The notes beneath the pieces are model-generated. The model did not search any database. It was not told where the DNA came from and worked only from the letters and a program-made list of their open reading frames with translations. From positions 1-16,509 of the forward strand of contig JAGNRX010000003.1 of the NCBI GenBank assembly GCA_017988355.1: 16,509 nucleotides of DNA, in the 5' to 3' direction. This DNA is from Bacteroidales bacterium. Its GTDB lineage: Bacteria > Bacteroidota > Bacteroidia > Bacteroidales > P3. The position numbers were made by a program, and so were the translations under genes. This document shows, piece by piece, positions 6,396-14,467 of the stretch; within the stretch, counting starts at the first letter, position 1, and each line of letters begins with the position of its first letter.

Positions 6396-7066
6396 AATTA
6401 GGCAAAACTTTTATAATAATACTAATCTTAATAATTCCACTTTTTGCTTTTACACAGGCAAAAGGGGGGAAGAAGCTTTTAAACAGAAAGGCAACTTTCT
6501 ATCATAATAAGTTTGTGAATAGGAAAACATCCTCTGGAGAGAAGTTTGTCCAAACAAAATACACTGCAGCTCATAAAACAATTCCATTAAATACCTTAGT
6601 CAAAGTGACTAACGAAAATAATGGACGTTCAGTTATTGTAAAAGTAAATGATCGCTGTCCTAAGAGAGGAGTTATTGATTTATCACTTGTTGCTGCAAAG
6701 AGATTGGATATGATTGAAAAAGGTGTAGCTACCGTTAAAATCGAAATATTAAACGACGATTATCTCGATATTTGGGAAAAACAAGACGAAATCTTTAATA
6801 TGTTTGACCGTGTAGAGGAAAAAGACAACTTAAGGAGTAGTTATTTTGACCTTAATTCTTTTGACAAATCAATCAACCTAATAGACATTTTCTATAACTC
6901 AAAATCTATTCCATTTCATAGAGTTGAAAAAGAGAGTTTGATAGCTCATAAAACTAATCTTAAAACAAGTTCCCATAAGGCTTTAGAGATTGCATTCATA
7001 GCAAAGGAACAACAATATTATTACATAAATATAGGTCACTTTAATTCGTTAAATAAATTCAGTTAA
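6389..7066 (+). CDS. RlpA-like septal/cell-wall lytic protein with signal peptide
   Basis: Protein of 225 residues from the ATG at 6389, which overlaps the kdsC stop by 7 bases. An in-frame ATG at 6365 would add eight residues and is also possible. Residues 1-24 form a signal peptide (MVKLGKTFIIILILIIPLFA). Residues 34-120 are a double-psi beta-barrel of the RlpA type: ATFYHNKFVNRKTSSGE, AAHKTIPLNTLVKV (His62), VNDRCPKRGVIDLS (Asp88). RlpA proteins bind or cut naked peptidoglycan strands in the periplasm. The usual C-terminal SPOR domain is not recognisable; instead about 105 residues of unassigned sequence follow. It closes the envelope gene run. Confidence 0.82.
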   Translation: MVKLGKTFIIILILIIPLFAFTQAKGGKKLLNRKATFYHNKFVNRKTSSGEKFVQTKYTAAHKTIPLNTLVKVTNENNGRSVIVKVNDRCPKRGVIDLSLVAAKRLDMIEKGVATVKIEILNDDYLDIWEKQDEIFNMFDRVEEKDNLRSSYFDLNSFDKSINLIDIFYNSKSIPFHRVEKESLIAHKTNLKTSSHKALEIAFIAKEQQYYYINIGHFNSLNKFS

Positions 7067-7132
7067 GTAGTTGTATAATCTAAAGAAATCATGCTTCAAA
7101 AATAAAATTTAAAAAATAAAAATACAGAATAG

Positions 7133-7163
7133 TTTTTTATTAGAAAATTTATTTTTACTTTTG
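7133..7163 (+). promoter_or_regulatory. Putative promoter of the porP-gldKLMN operon
   Basis: TACTTTTG at 7156-7163 matches TAnnTTTG. A T-rich tract at 7133-7138 sits where the -33 TTTG would be, about 20 bases upstream, but lacks the G. The implied leader is about 110 bases. The rest of 7067-7281 is AT-rich and shows nothing else I can name. Confidence 0.5.
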
Positions 7164-7281
7164 CAAGACACATTTTCTTGAATTATTATGTAGTAAAAGA
7201 GTTAAACTATTAGTAATTAAAGCAAAATAATTATAATTACTATTTTAAAAGATAGTATTTACATTGCATTTATAATATATT

Positions 7282-8295
7282 ATGTATAAACGAAATATCT
7301 TGTTTTCACTCACTAAGGCAGCAAAATCTTGTTTGTTTGTTATAATAGCAGCAATGCCTTTTGTAGGTTTTGCACAACAGGAGCCTCAATTTACTCAGTA
7401 TATGTTTAATCGTTTGTCATATAATCCTGCTTATGCTGGAAGTAATGGCGCAATGTGTTTAACAGGATTCTACAGAAACCAATGGATGGGTTTAAAACTA
7501 ACTGATGTTAATAATGGCAACCCTTCAACCCCAACAACATTAAATTTTTCGTTTGACCTTCCAATAAGATTTCTTCACGGAGGCTTAGGAGCAACAATAG
7601 TATCTGATAAGATAGGATATTGGGATCAAACCTTTGTTAAATTAGATTATGCATATAGATTTGAATTACCAACAGGGAATTTAGCTTTTGGTATAGAAGC
7701 ACAATTTTTCAGTTCAGCAATTGATTTTGGAAAATTAGTTGGAAGTGATCAAATTAATGAATTAGATGAAATAGGACTTTCAAATGACCCTATCCTAAGG
7801 GACGCCTCTCAGCAGAATGATTTCTTGTTTGATTTAGGCTTAGGTGCATACTATCAAATCCCAGGTAAGTTTTATGCTGGAATTTCAACTGCAAAACTAT
7901 TGGAAACAAAGAGCGAAAAGCTTAAATGGCAAGATAAGAGACATTATTTTGTTCTTGCAGGATATGAATGGACAGTTCCAGCTTATCCATCTTTTAGGGT
8001 TTTACCTTCTGCAATACTTAAAACAGAATTATCAACCTTCCAACTTGATGCAACAGCACTTGTAGAATATAACTATATGTTCTGGGGAGGATTAAATTTC
8101 CGTATCCAAGATGCTGTAAGTGTTTTGGGAGGATTAACTTTAGGAGGGTTTAAACTTGGAATGGCTTACGATATCCCAACTTCAAAATTATCAGGAAGGT
8201 CTTATGGATCATTTGAATTATTTGTTAGATATTGTTTCAAGGTCGAAAACCAACCAAAGCCACCAACGAGTTATAGAAACACTCGTATGAATTAA
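7282..8295 (+). CDS. porP: PorP/SprF family type IX secretion outer-membrane protein
   Basis: Protein of 337 residues with a long signal peptide ending near GFAQQEPQ (residues 30-36). The mature N-terminus carries the family hallmark QEPQFTQYMFNRLSYNPAYAGS, which recurs throughout PorP/SprF proteins. The rest alternates polar and aromatic beta strands (LGATIVSDKIGYWDQTFVKL, LAFGIEAQFFSS, LGLGAYYQIPGKFYAGIS) and ends with a basic tail, fitting an outer-membrane beta-barrel. PorP works with the type IX machine in secreting or anchoring cargo on the cell surface. It precedes gldK by 75 bases, the same gene order as porPKLMN of Porphyromonas gingivalis. The family has many paralogues, and position here is the main reason to call it PorP rather than SprF. 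Confidence 0.9.
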   Translation: MYKRNILFSLTKAAKSCLFVIIAAMPFVGFAQQEPQFTQYMFNRLSYNPAYAGSNGAMCLTGFYRNQWMGLKLTDVNNGNPSTPTTLNFSFDLPIRFLHGGLGATIVSDKIGYWDQTFVKLDYAYRFELPTGNLAFGIEAQFFSSAIDFGKLVGSDQINELDEIGLSNDPILRDASQQNDFLFDLGLGAYYQIPGKFYAGISTAKLLETKSEKLKWQDKRHYFVLAGYEWTVPAYPSFRVLPSAILKTELSTFQLDATALVEYNYMFWGGLNFRIQDAVSVLGGLTLGGFKLGMAYDIPTSKLSGRSYGSFELFVRYCFKVENQPKPPTSYRNTRMN

Positions 8296-8370
8296 AATAA
8301 TGTAACTAAACAGTTTTTTTTACGTTTAGGAAAAGAAATAACAGAAAAGAAATATAAAATTTCGGAGAAT

Positions 8371-9747
8371 ATGAAAAAAATCATTTTAATAGCATCACTA
8401 GCATTATTTGCTGTAGGATGTAGTTCAACTGATAATGGAGAGCTGACAGGAGTACAAAATAGAAAGCAATTTGAAGATATGCAACCTTATGGAATGGTTG
8501 AAGTATCTCAAGGAAGTTTCGTAATGGGGTCAGCTGATGAAGATTTATACTCATCATACACCTACTCACCAAAAACTGTTCAGTTAAATTCATTTTGGAT
8601 GGACGAAACGGAGATAACCAATAATGAATATCGTCAATTTGTATATTGGGTTAGAGACTCAATAGCATATAAGTTATTAGGTGAAGAAAATCCTACAACG
8701 TATTTAATTGAAGTTGACCAATATGGAGAAGAACTTCCTGAACCTCTAATTAATTGGAGTGCTAAGATTAATTGGGATTTAACCAAATCTGAGGAAAGAG
8801 AAGCATTAGACCCATTATTCCTACCTTCTGAAGAAAGATTCTATAATAAGAAGCAATTAGATACAAGAAAACTTAACTACGAGTATTATTGGATAGACCT
8901 AAACACTGCTGCTAAGAAAGAACACAACACAGGTATTGAGTTAAGTCAAGAATACAAAGGTTCTGCTTTTGCAGGAAGACCAGACGGGATTAAGAATAGA
9001 AAAAACCTTGTTAAGAAAGAAATTATAAATATTTACCCAGATACATTATGTTGGATGCATGACTATGCTTATTCATATAATGATACATATACTCGTTCTT
9101 ATTTCTCTCATCCTGCATACGATAACTATCCAGTTGTTGGTATAACATACAAACAAGCTCAGGCTTTTTCAAGATGGAGAACATTTATTATGAACAATTT
9201 CTTGGAATCAAAAGATTTTTCAAGAATGGAAGACTTCCGTTTACCAACAGAGGCAGAATGGGAATACGCAGCAAAGGGTGGTGCACCTGGAGCTCCTTAT
9301 CCATGGGGCGGACCATACGTAAGAAATGGTAAGGGTTGCTTTATTGCAAACTATAAACCAATGAGAGGTAATTATGATAATGATGGTGGAGTACTACCAG
9401 TTATTGTAGCTCATTATGCTCCAAATGATTTTGGTCTTTATGATATGGCAGGTAACGTTTCAGAATGGTGTGAAGACACTTTCGACGAATCTTCATATAA
9501 TTTCACTCATGATTTAAATCAATCAGCAAGATATCAAGCAACAGACGAAGATAGCCCTCAAATGAAGAGAAAAGTTATTCGTGGTGGTTCATGGAAAGAT
9601 CAAAAACACTTTATCCAAACTTCAACACGTGCATACGAGTTCCAAGATTCAGGCAAGAGCTATTTAGGATTCCGTTGCGTTCAATCATACGTAGGTAGAG
9701 TTAGAGGAGACAATCCTAAAACATCTTCAAACGTATATAAAAACTAA
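8371..9747 (+). CDS. gldK: Gliding/type IX secretion lipoprotein GldK (PorK)
   Basis: Lipoprotein of 458 residues. The signal peptide ends in a lipobox LFAVGC with Cys17 as the lipidated residue. The body is a formylglycine-enzyme-like (SUMF1) fold: YGMVEVSQGSFVMGSADED near residue 40, FWMDETEITNNEYRQFVYW, FRLPTEAEWEYAAKGG, PNDFGLYDMAGNVSEWCED, and RVIRGGSWKDQ with a final YLGFRCV. GldK and GldN form the periplasmic ring attached to the outer membrane in the type IX system. A large insertion between the first and second conserved blocks (about residues 90-220) is usual for GldK. No terminator separates it from gldL. Confidence 0.95.
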   Translation: MKKIILIASLALFAVGCSSTDNGELTGVQNRKQFEDMQPYGMVEVSQGSFVMGSADEDLYSSYTYSPKTVQLNSFWMDETEITNNEYRQFVYWVRDSIAYKLLGEENPTTYLIEVDQYGEELPEPLINWSAKINWDLTKSEEREALDPLFLPSEERFYNKKQLDTRKLNYEYYWIDLNTAAKKEHNTGIELSQEYKGSAFAGRPDGIKNRKNLVKKEIINIYPDTLCWMHDYAYSYNDTYTRSYFSHPAYDNYPVVGITYKQAQAFSRWRTFIMNNFLESKDFSRMEDFRLPTEAEWEYAAKGGAPGAPYPWGGPYVRNGKGCFIANYKPMRGNYDNDGGVLPVIVAHYAPNDFGLYDMAGNVSEWCEDTFDESSYNFTHDLNQSARYQATDEDSPQMKRKVIRGGSWKDQKHFIQTSTRAYEFQDSGKSYLGFRCVQSYVGRVRGDNPKTSSNVYKN

Positions 9748-9794
9748 GAGTAAATAATAAACATTAATATAAAAAAACTAAAAACAATTTTAAC

Positions 9795-10745
9795 ATGGGC
9801 GTAGATAGTTTTGTAAGAAGTAAGTTCTATAAAAATATGGCTGCAAAGCTGTATGGTATTGGTGCATCAGCTGTAATTATAGGTGCGTTGTTCAAGATTC
9901 AACACTGGCCTGGTGCAGGATTACTACTAACAATTGGGATGGTAACTGAATCCATAATTTTCTTTATCTCTGCGTTTGAACCATTACACGTAGAATACGA
10001 CTGGAGCTTAGCATATCCTGAATTAGCAGGAATGGAAGAAGAATCTCAAATTGAAGATAAGAAAAAGAAGAAAAAAGGTAAAAAAGATTTAGAATTAAAT
10101 GGATTATCAGAACTTCAGATATCACATCAAGGTATGACTGAGTCTCAAGTTTTAGACGATATGCTTTCTAAGGCGAAAATTGGACCAGAACTAATAGAGA
10201 GTTTAGGAAAAGGACTACAAAACTTATCTGATACAGCATCTCAATTAGGATCTCTTTCTAATGCAGCTGCTTCATCCGAAAACTTTATTAAGAATATTGA
10301 TGGAGCATCAGAATCTGTTTTAGAATTATCTAATTCATATAGGAAGACCGCAGACTACTTAAATAAGGACTTAATGGTTTCTGGAGAATACTTAGCAAAT
10401 GTTCAAGATGCAGCAACAGCTGTCTCTACCTTAGCTAATATCTACAAAGAAACAGCAGTTGCCCTAACAAGTGGAGACTCTTCTTATTTGAGCGAATTGA
10501 AAACAATGGCTTCAAGTCTTTCATCAATTAACGCTCTATACGAATTGCAAATTCAAAACTCAACTGCTCAATTAGAATCAACAACACAAGTTCAAGAGAA
10601 AATCGATAATTTAGTTGTTAATTTTGCTGACACAGCAGAAAACGTACTTAGATACAAAGAACAAGTAAATGCTCTTTCAAAGAAAGTGACTGCTTTAAAT
10701 GATATCTATGGTAATATGCTTGCTGCAATGCAAACAAGAGCATAG
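9795..10745 (+). CDS. gldL: Gliding motility motor protein GldL (PorL)
   Basis: Inner-membrane protein of 316 residues. Two transmembrane helices (about 19-35 and 41-61) are joined by the turn FKIQHWPGAG. Glu52 in MVTESIIFFISAFEP matches the membrane glutamate known to be needed for proton-driven GldL-GldM rotation in Flavobacterium johnsoniae. After a Lys-rich stretch (DKKKKKKGKK near residue 88), the cytoplasmic part is a long helical, probably coiled-coil region with many Ser, Ala and Leu. Together with GldM it turns proton-motive force into movement that powers secretion and gliding. gldM follows after 50 bases. Confidence 0.95.
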   Translation: MGVDSFVRSKFYKNMAAKLYGIGASAVIIGALFKIQHWPGAGLLLTIGMVTESIIFFISAFEPLHVEYDWSLAYPELAGMEEESQIEDKKKKKKGKKDLELNGLSELQISHQGMTESQVLDDMLSKAKIGPELIESLGKGLQNLSDTASQLGSLSNAAASSENFIKNIDGASESVLELSNSYRKTADYLNKDLMVSGEYLANVQDAATAVSTLANIYKETAVALTSGDSSYLSELKTMASSLSSINALYELQIQNSTAQLESTTQVQEKIDNLVVNFADTAENVLRYKEQVNALSKKVTALNDIYGNMLAAMQTRA

Positions 10746-10795
10746 TAAAATGCTTGTTAATTGAATATACAAACTAAACAATAGAATAGAGAACT

Positions 10796-12394
10796 ATGGG
10801 TGCAACAAATTGTCCGGAGACCCCGAGACAGAGAATGATTTCGATGATGTATTTAGTGTACACAGCTTTGTTGGCATTAAATGTATCTGTTGAAATTCTC
10901 CAAGCTTTTGTGACTGTTGGAGATAGTATGGAGATAACAAATGAGTTATTTTCAACTAAAATAGATAATTCTTATTATAGTTTTGAGAAAGCTTATTTAG
11001 CAAATCCGGAGAAAGTTGGTCCTAACTGGGAAAAAGCAAAACAAGTTAGAAAAGAAACTAAAGAGATAAATAACTATATAGACGGAATAAAATATGAATT
11101 AGTAGCTGTAGTCGAAGGCTTAAAGGGTGGAAAAGAAGAGGCTAAGAAAATGTTGGCTGAAAAGGGATACGAAGGAATTAAAGCAAAAGATGACTACTCA
11201 GTTCCAACCCAATATTTTATTGGAGGAACTGAAGACGGAACTGGTGCTAAGGCAATGGAACTTAGGAAAACAATTGAGGCTTATCAAGATAGAATGCAAA
11301 AGCTTTCAGACCCAAAATTCCTTGATAAGTTAAAAAAAATGCAAATCAATACAAAGGCTACTTACCTAAACAGAAGTGGTCAAAAATTGAACTGGCAACA
11401 ATATAATTTCAATCAAACAATAACCTTAGCCGACTTAGTTATTCTAAATAAGTTTAAATCTGAAATTCAGAATGCGGAGTTCGATTTGGTCAATCATTTA
11501 TTATCTTCAGTAAGTGCTGATGACTATAAATTTGATAATGTTAGAGCTAAAGTTGTTCCAACGGCAACCTATGTTATGCAAGGAACATCTTATGAGGCAC
11601 AAGTTTTTGTTGCAGCATATGACTCAAAAACCCAATTAACAGCTGATGTTAGAGGCGCGAACCTTGTTAGTGACTCTGGTGTTATTAAATTGAAATTCCC
11701 AGCTGGAGCAGTTGGACTTCAAAAATACCAAGGTACAGTTTATGTTAAAGGCGACAAGGGAGACGAACCTTATCCATTCTCTGGAGAATATTTTGTTGCA
11801 GCACCAGCTGTTACAATATCCCCAACAAATATGAACGTATTCTATATTGGAGTTGACAACCCAGTATCTATTTCAGCACCTGGAACAAGCTTTGAACAAT
11901 TAGTTCCATCAATAACCGGTGGAGGTGGTGCAACCATTAAGAAAGTATCTCCAGGTAACTATATCGTAAATGTTAAAACACAGCAAGATGTTATAATATC
12001 TGTTGATGCAAACATTAATGGAAAGAACATGAAACAAGGAGCAATGAAGTTCCGTGTTAAACAGATACCTAAGCCAAAAGCTGTGGTAGGATCATCAGAT
12101 GGTGGCAGAATAGCTAAAGAAATTCTTGTAGCTCAAGGAGGACTAAAAGTTGTTATGGACGGATTTGACTTCCCTGTAAGATATGATGTAGTTGAATTCC
12201 AAATGACCTTCAATACCGGAGGAGACGGACAAGCTCCATTAGTAGCTAGAGGATCACGATTTACACCTGAAATGATTAGCCAAATTCAAAGATTAAGAAG
12301 AGGCAACAAAGTTTATATTGAAGGCATTAGAGCAAAAGGACCAGATGGAGAAAAATCAGTTCAAAACCCTCAAATGATATTTGTAATACAATAA
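10796..12394 (+). CDS. gldM: Gliding motility motor protein GldM (PorM)
   Basis: Protein of 532 residues with one N-terminal transmembrane helix. The opening GATNCPETPRQRMISMMYLV and TALLALNVSVEILQAF are hallmarks of GldM. Residues about 36-220 form the helical D1 domain, and the remaining periplasmic part has the beta-rich domains D2-D4 (for example VVPTATYVMQGTSYEAQVFV, then PAVTISPTNMNVFYIGVDNP, ending FVIQ). In the known structures the GldM dimer spans the periplasm from GldL to the GldKN ring. Length and motifs are typical and I see no disruption. gldN starts 12 bases after its stop. Confidence 0.95.
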   Translation: MGATNCPETPRQRMISMMYLVYTALLALNVSVEILQAFVTVGDSMEITNELFSTKIDNSYYSFEKAYLANPEKVGPNWEKAKQVRKETKEINNYIDGIKYELVAVVEGLKGGKEEAKKMLAEKGYEGIKAKDDYSVPTQYFIGGTEDGTGAKAMELRKTIEAYQDRMQKLSDPKFLDKLKKMQINTKATYLNRSGQKLNWQQYNFNQTITLADLVILNKFKSEIQNAEFDLVNHLLSSVSADDYKFDNVRAKVVPTATYVMQGTSYEAQVFVAAYDSKTQLTADVRGANLVSDSGVIKLKFPAGAVGLQKYQGTVYVKGDKGDEPYPFSGEYFVAAPAVTISPTNMNVFYIGVDNPVSISAPGTSFEQLVPSITGGGGATIKKVSPGNYIVNVKTQQDVIISVDANINGKNMKQGAMKFRVKQIPKPKAVVGSSDGGRIAKEILVAQGGLKVVMDGFDFPVRYDVVEFQMTFNTGGDGQAPLVARGSRFTPEMISQIQRLRRGNKVYIEGIRAKGPDGEKSVQNPQMIFVIQ

Positions 12395-12406
12395 AACACA
12401 TAAGAT

Positions 12407-13273
12407 ATGAAAAAAATATTTGTAATAGTATTAGTGCTAACCTCTATGTTTGCCATAGACCTAAAAGCACAAATATTAAACGAACCAGAAGCTCCTGCTA
12501 GAGATAGCTTTTATGAAGATATATCTTTTAAACAAAGAAAACCATTTACTTTCCCATATGTTCGTGCAGCAGATGTTGTTTGGAAATGGAGAATATGGAG
12601 AGTTATAGACTTTCGTGAAAAACAAAATCAAGTATTCTATTATCCAATTGCTCCAGATCAAGGAAGAGTAAATTTCTTCTACGCATTAGAAGAAGCAATT
12701 AATGATGGTAGAATAAAGATTTATCTTGATGACGAATTTAAAAACGAAATTTTAAATTGGCAAGAAAGAAAAATGGCGTTAATTCCAGCTCAAACAACTA
12801 CAATAGACGTAGAAGATATTGACGGAACCCTATATCAAAAAGACACAACAATCCAAATTGCTTTAAAAACAGAAGACATCAAAACACTTCGTATAAAAGA
12901 AGATTGGTTTATTGACAAAAGCAGAACAGTTCAAGACGTTAGAATATCTGGTTTCTCGCCAATATTTTACAGAGCTCCGGACGATGGTGGAACACCAATT
13001 CCTTATCCTCTTTTTTGGGTAAGATATGACGATCCAGAAGTAAGGAATTTGCTTGCAAACACAGAGGTGTATAATTTTAAGAACGATGCTCAAAGAAGAA
13101 CTTATGATGATATATTCCTAAAGAGGATGTTTAGTAGCTATATTATCAAGGAATCTAATACCTACAGCACTCGAACTCTTAATCAATACACTTCAGGAGA
13201 CGAGGCACTACTTGAATCAAATAATATCAAAGATGCGATATATAACTTTGAAGAAGATATGTGGGAATACTAG
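12407..13273 (+). CDS. gldN: Gliding/type IX secretion protein GldN (PorN)
   Basis: Periplasmic protein of 288 residues with a signal peptide (MKKIFVIVLVLTSMFAIDLKAQ, likely cut after KA). The conserved GldN core is clear: KPFTFPYVRAADVVWKWRIW, RVIDFREKQNQVFYYP, FFYALEEAINDGRIKIY, then LRIKEDWFIDKSRTVQDVRI and PLFWVRYDD. It forms a stable ring with GldK below the outer membrane. It is the last gene of the operon, and a perfect-stem terminator begins 22 bases after its stop. Confidence 0.95.
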   Translation: MKKIFVIVLVLTSMFAIDLKAQILNEPEAPARDSFYEDISFKQRKPFTFPYVRAADVVWKWRIWRVIDFREKQNQVFYYPIAPDQGRVNFFYALEEAINDGRIKIYLDDEFKNEILNWQERKMALIPAQTTTIDVEDIDGTLYQKDTTIQIALKTEDIKTLRIKEDWFIDKSRTVQDVRISGFSPIFYRAPDDGGTPIPYPLFWVRYDDPEVRNLLANTEVYNFKNDAQRRTYDDIFLKRMFSSYIIKESNTYSTRTLNQYTSGDEALLESNNIKDAIYNFEEDMWEY

Positions 13274-13295
13274 TTTAGTCTAACCCCACGCTTTC

Positions 13296-13337
13296 AAAAA
13301 ATACAGCAATGATTTAACCCATTGCTGTATTTTTTTT
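13296..13337. terminator. Terminator after gldN, possibly bidirectional
   Basis: AAAAAATACAGCAATG (13296-13311) pairs perfectly with CATTGCTGTATTTTTT (13320-13335), a 16-bp stem with an 8-base loop, and T continues to 13337. Because the 5' arm begins with six A, it can also work for minus-strand transcripts coming from the hydrolase gene. In that case the second repeat array would be inside the hydrolase 3' untranslated region. Confidence 0.9.
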
Positions 13338-13376
13338 GTTTTAGGAAATTTACTCTTTGTTTTCAGCTTACTAAGT

Positions 13377-13460
13377 CTTTGATTCAAAAAATTAGATCAA
13401 AGATTCAGCAAATTCTTTCTTTGATTCAATTTTCTATCTCTTTGATTCATTTCCCTAATG
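13377..13460. repeat. 21-bp tandem repeat array, locus 2 (4 units)
   Basis: Units start at 13377, 13398, 13419 and 13440, exactly 21 bases apart. Three carry CTTTGATTCA unchanged; the second has CAAAGATTCA, a TTT-to-AAA swap. A degenerate unit ending in TTTTCA sits in register at 13356. The second unit's tail (GCAAATTCTTT) is close to that of the first unit at locus 1 (GCAAATTAGTT), showing common origin. As at 2163-2225, the array follows a terminator and lies between convergent genes in the same orientation. From 13461 to 13568 I see nothing further. Confidence 0.85.
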
Positions 13461-13568
13461 CTGGATTACTCTATTTATTCATTGCTTTCTTGCATTATTT
13501 CATATGTAAATACCAATAAATCATTAAATATTAGAAAATAGAGTCTGAAAAAACGAAATAATAACAAA

Positions 13569-14336
13569 TTACTCTTTGATAAAATCTAAGATTAATTTTA
13601 ATAGAAATGCAGGATTATCTGCTTGTACTAAGTGACCAGCTTTTGGAACGGTTACTATTTTGGAGTTCTTAAACTTTTCTTTGAATGTAATTAGGTCTTC
13701 ATCACTAACATATCCTGAATTTTCTCCTCTAAGAAGAAGAGTAGGGATATTTATTTCAGAAAACTCAATGCCAGCCATAACCTTATCAACTTCTTTTGCA
13801 AGCATTGTTATATTTGATCGCCATTTAAGTGTTTTCTGACTTAGGTCTAAATTTTTTAAAATTACATCTATCCAATCTTTCTCTATACCCTTATCTTCAA
13901 AAAACTCTCTAAAATGCCCTATATCCTTGAATTCTGAAGGCTTTACTTGAAGAATGAGCCTCATAAGCAAATCCCTTGCTTGAGTTCTCTGGTATTCTTT
14001 AAAATGAATATCGATTATTATTAGGGATTTATAGTATTCAGGGTTTTTATCAACCATCTTCATCGCAATTTTTCCTCCCATAGAATGACCAATAAGGATT
14101 GGGTCTTCAAACCCCTGTGTTAGAGTAAATGAATTCAGGATGTCTGCCATTTCATCAATAGAAAAATGCTCAGTATGGAAGCTTCTGCCGTGATTTGGAA
14201 TGTCTGGAACAATAACACTAAAGCCCTGCTCTGATAAAAACTTGGCAACCATCATCCAATGATCACTTAGTCCCAACCATCCGTGTAGAATTAATATTGG
14301 TTGCCCACTTCCATATTGTCTAAAGAAAAACTCCAT
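13569..14336 (-). CDS. Alpha/beta hydrolase (YbfF-like esterase)
   Basis: Protein of 255 residues with the complete alpha/beta-hydrolase pattern. ILHGWLG (16-22) forms the oxyanion region, VPDIPNHGRS follows the second strand, and GHSMGG gives nucleophile Ser85. Asp109 in SLIIIDI is in the place of the acid reported for E. coli YbfF, and His235 in AGHLVQADNP completes the triad. A helical cap covers about residues 115-190. Substrate cannot be told; small esters or acyl-thioesters are likely. No signal peptide, so it is cytoplasmic. It is a single gene diverging from rnfA, with its own putative promoter element at 14382-14389. Confidence 0.85.
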   Translation of the reverse strand: MEFFFRQYGSGQPILILHGWLGLSDHWMMVAKFLSEQGFSVIVPDIPNHGRSFHTEHFSIDEMADILNSFTLTQGFEDPILIGHSMGGKIAMKMVDKNPEYYKSLIIIDIHFKEYQRTQARDLLMRLILQVKPSEFKDIGHFREFFEDKGIEKDWIDVILKNLDLSQKTLKWRSNITMLAKEVDKVMAGIEFSEINIPTLLLRGENSGYVSDEDLITFKEKFKNSKIVTVPKAGHLVQADNPAFLLKLILDFIKE

Positions 14337-14381
14337 AGTCTTATTATTTGTTTTTAATCAATAATGCAGTCATATTGAATG

Positions 14382-14389
14382 CAAATTTA
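14382..14389 (-). promoter_or_regulatory. Putative -7 element for the alpha/beta hydrolase
   Basis: On the minus strand this reads TAAATTTG, matching TAnnTTTG, and would give a leader of about 40 bases. No TTTG is found at the -33 distance, so support is partial. Confidence 0.4.
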
Positions 14390-14409
14390 AAAACTTTTGG
14401 CATATATAC

Positions 14410-14440
14410 TTTGATAGCTTGTAAATTTTAATTAGTTTTG
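14410..14440 (+). promoter_or_regulatory. Promoter of rnfA
   Basis: TTTG at 14410-14413, a 19-base spacer and TAGTTTTG at 14433-14440 reproduce the full Bacteroidota sigma-70-type promoter (TTTG about -33, TAnnTTTG about -7). Transcription should start near 14447, about 20 bases before the rnfA start codon. This is the best promoter in the window. Confidence 0.68.
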
Positions 14441-14467
14441 CATCTTCAAATATAAAGTTCTTCACTT

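Noticed and set aside
8304..8329. Possible terminator between porP and gldK (CTAAAC at 8306-8311 with GTTTAG at 8324-8329)
   Set aside because: Only six weak base pairs with the T run in the loop instead of after the stem, so it is unlikely to stop transcription.
13213..13223. Minus-strand copy of TTTGATTCA inside gldN
   Set aside because: A single copy within well-conserved coding sequence, with no neighbour at 21 bases; chance occurrence in AT-rich DNA is enough.
13322..13519. 65-codon open frame spanning the second repeat array
   Set aside because: It starts without ATG inside the 3' arm of the gldN terminator, and its SLIQ-type heptads simply follow from the 21-bp repeat. The matching frame at the other array has a stop codon.
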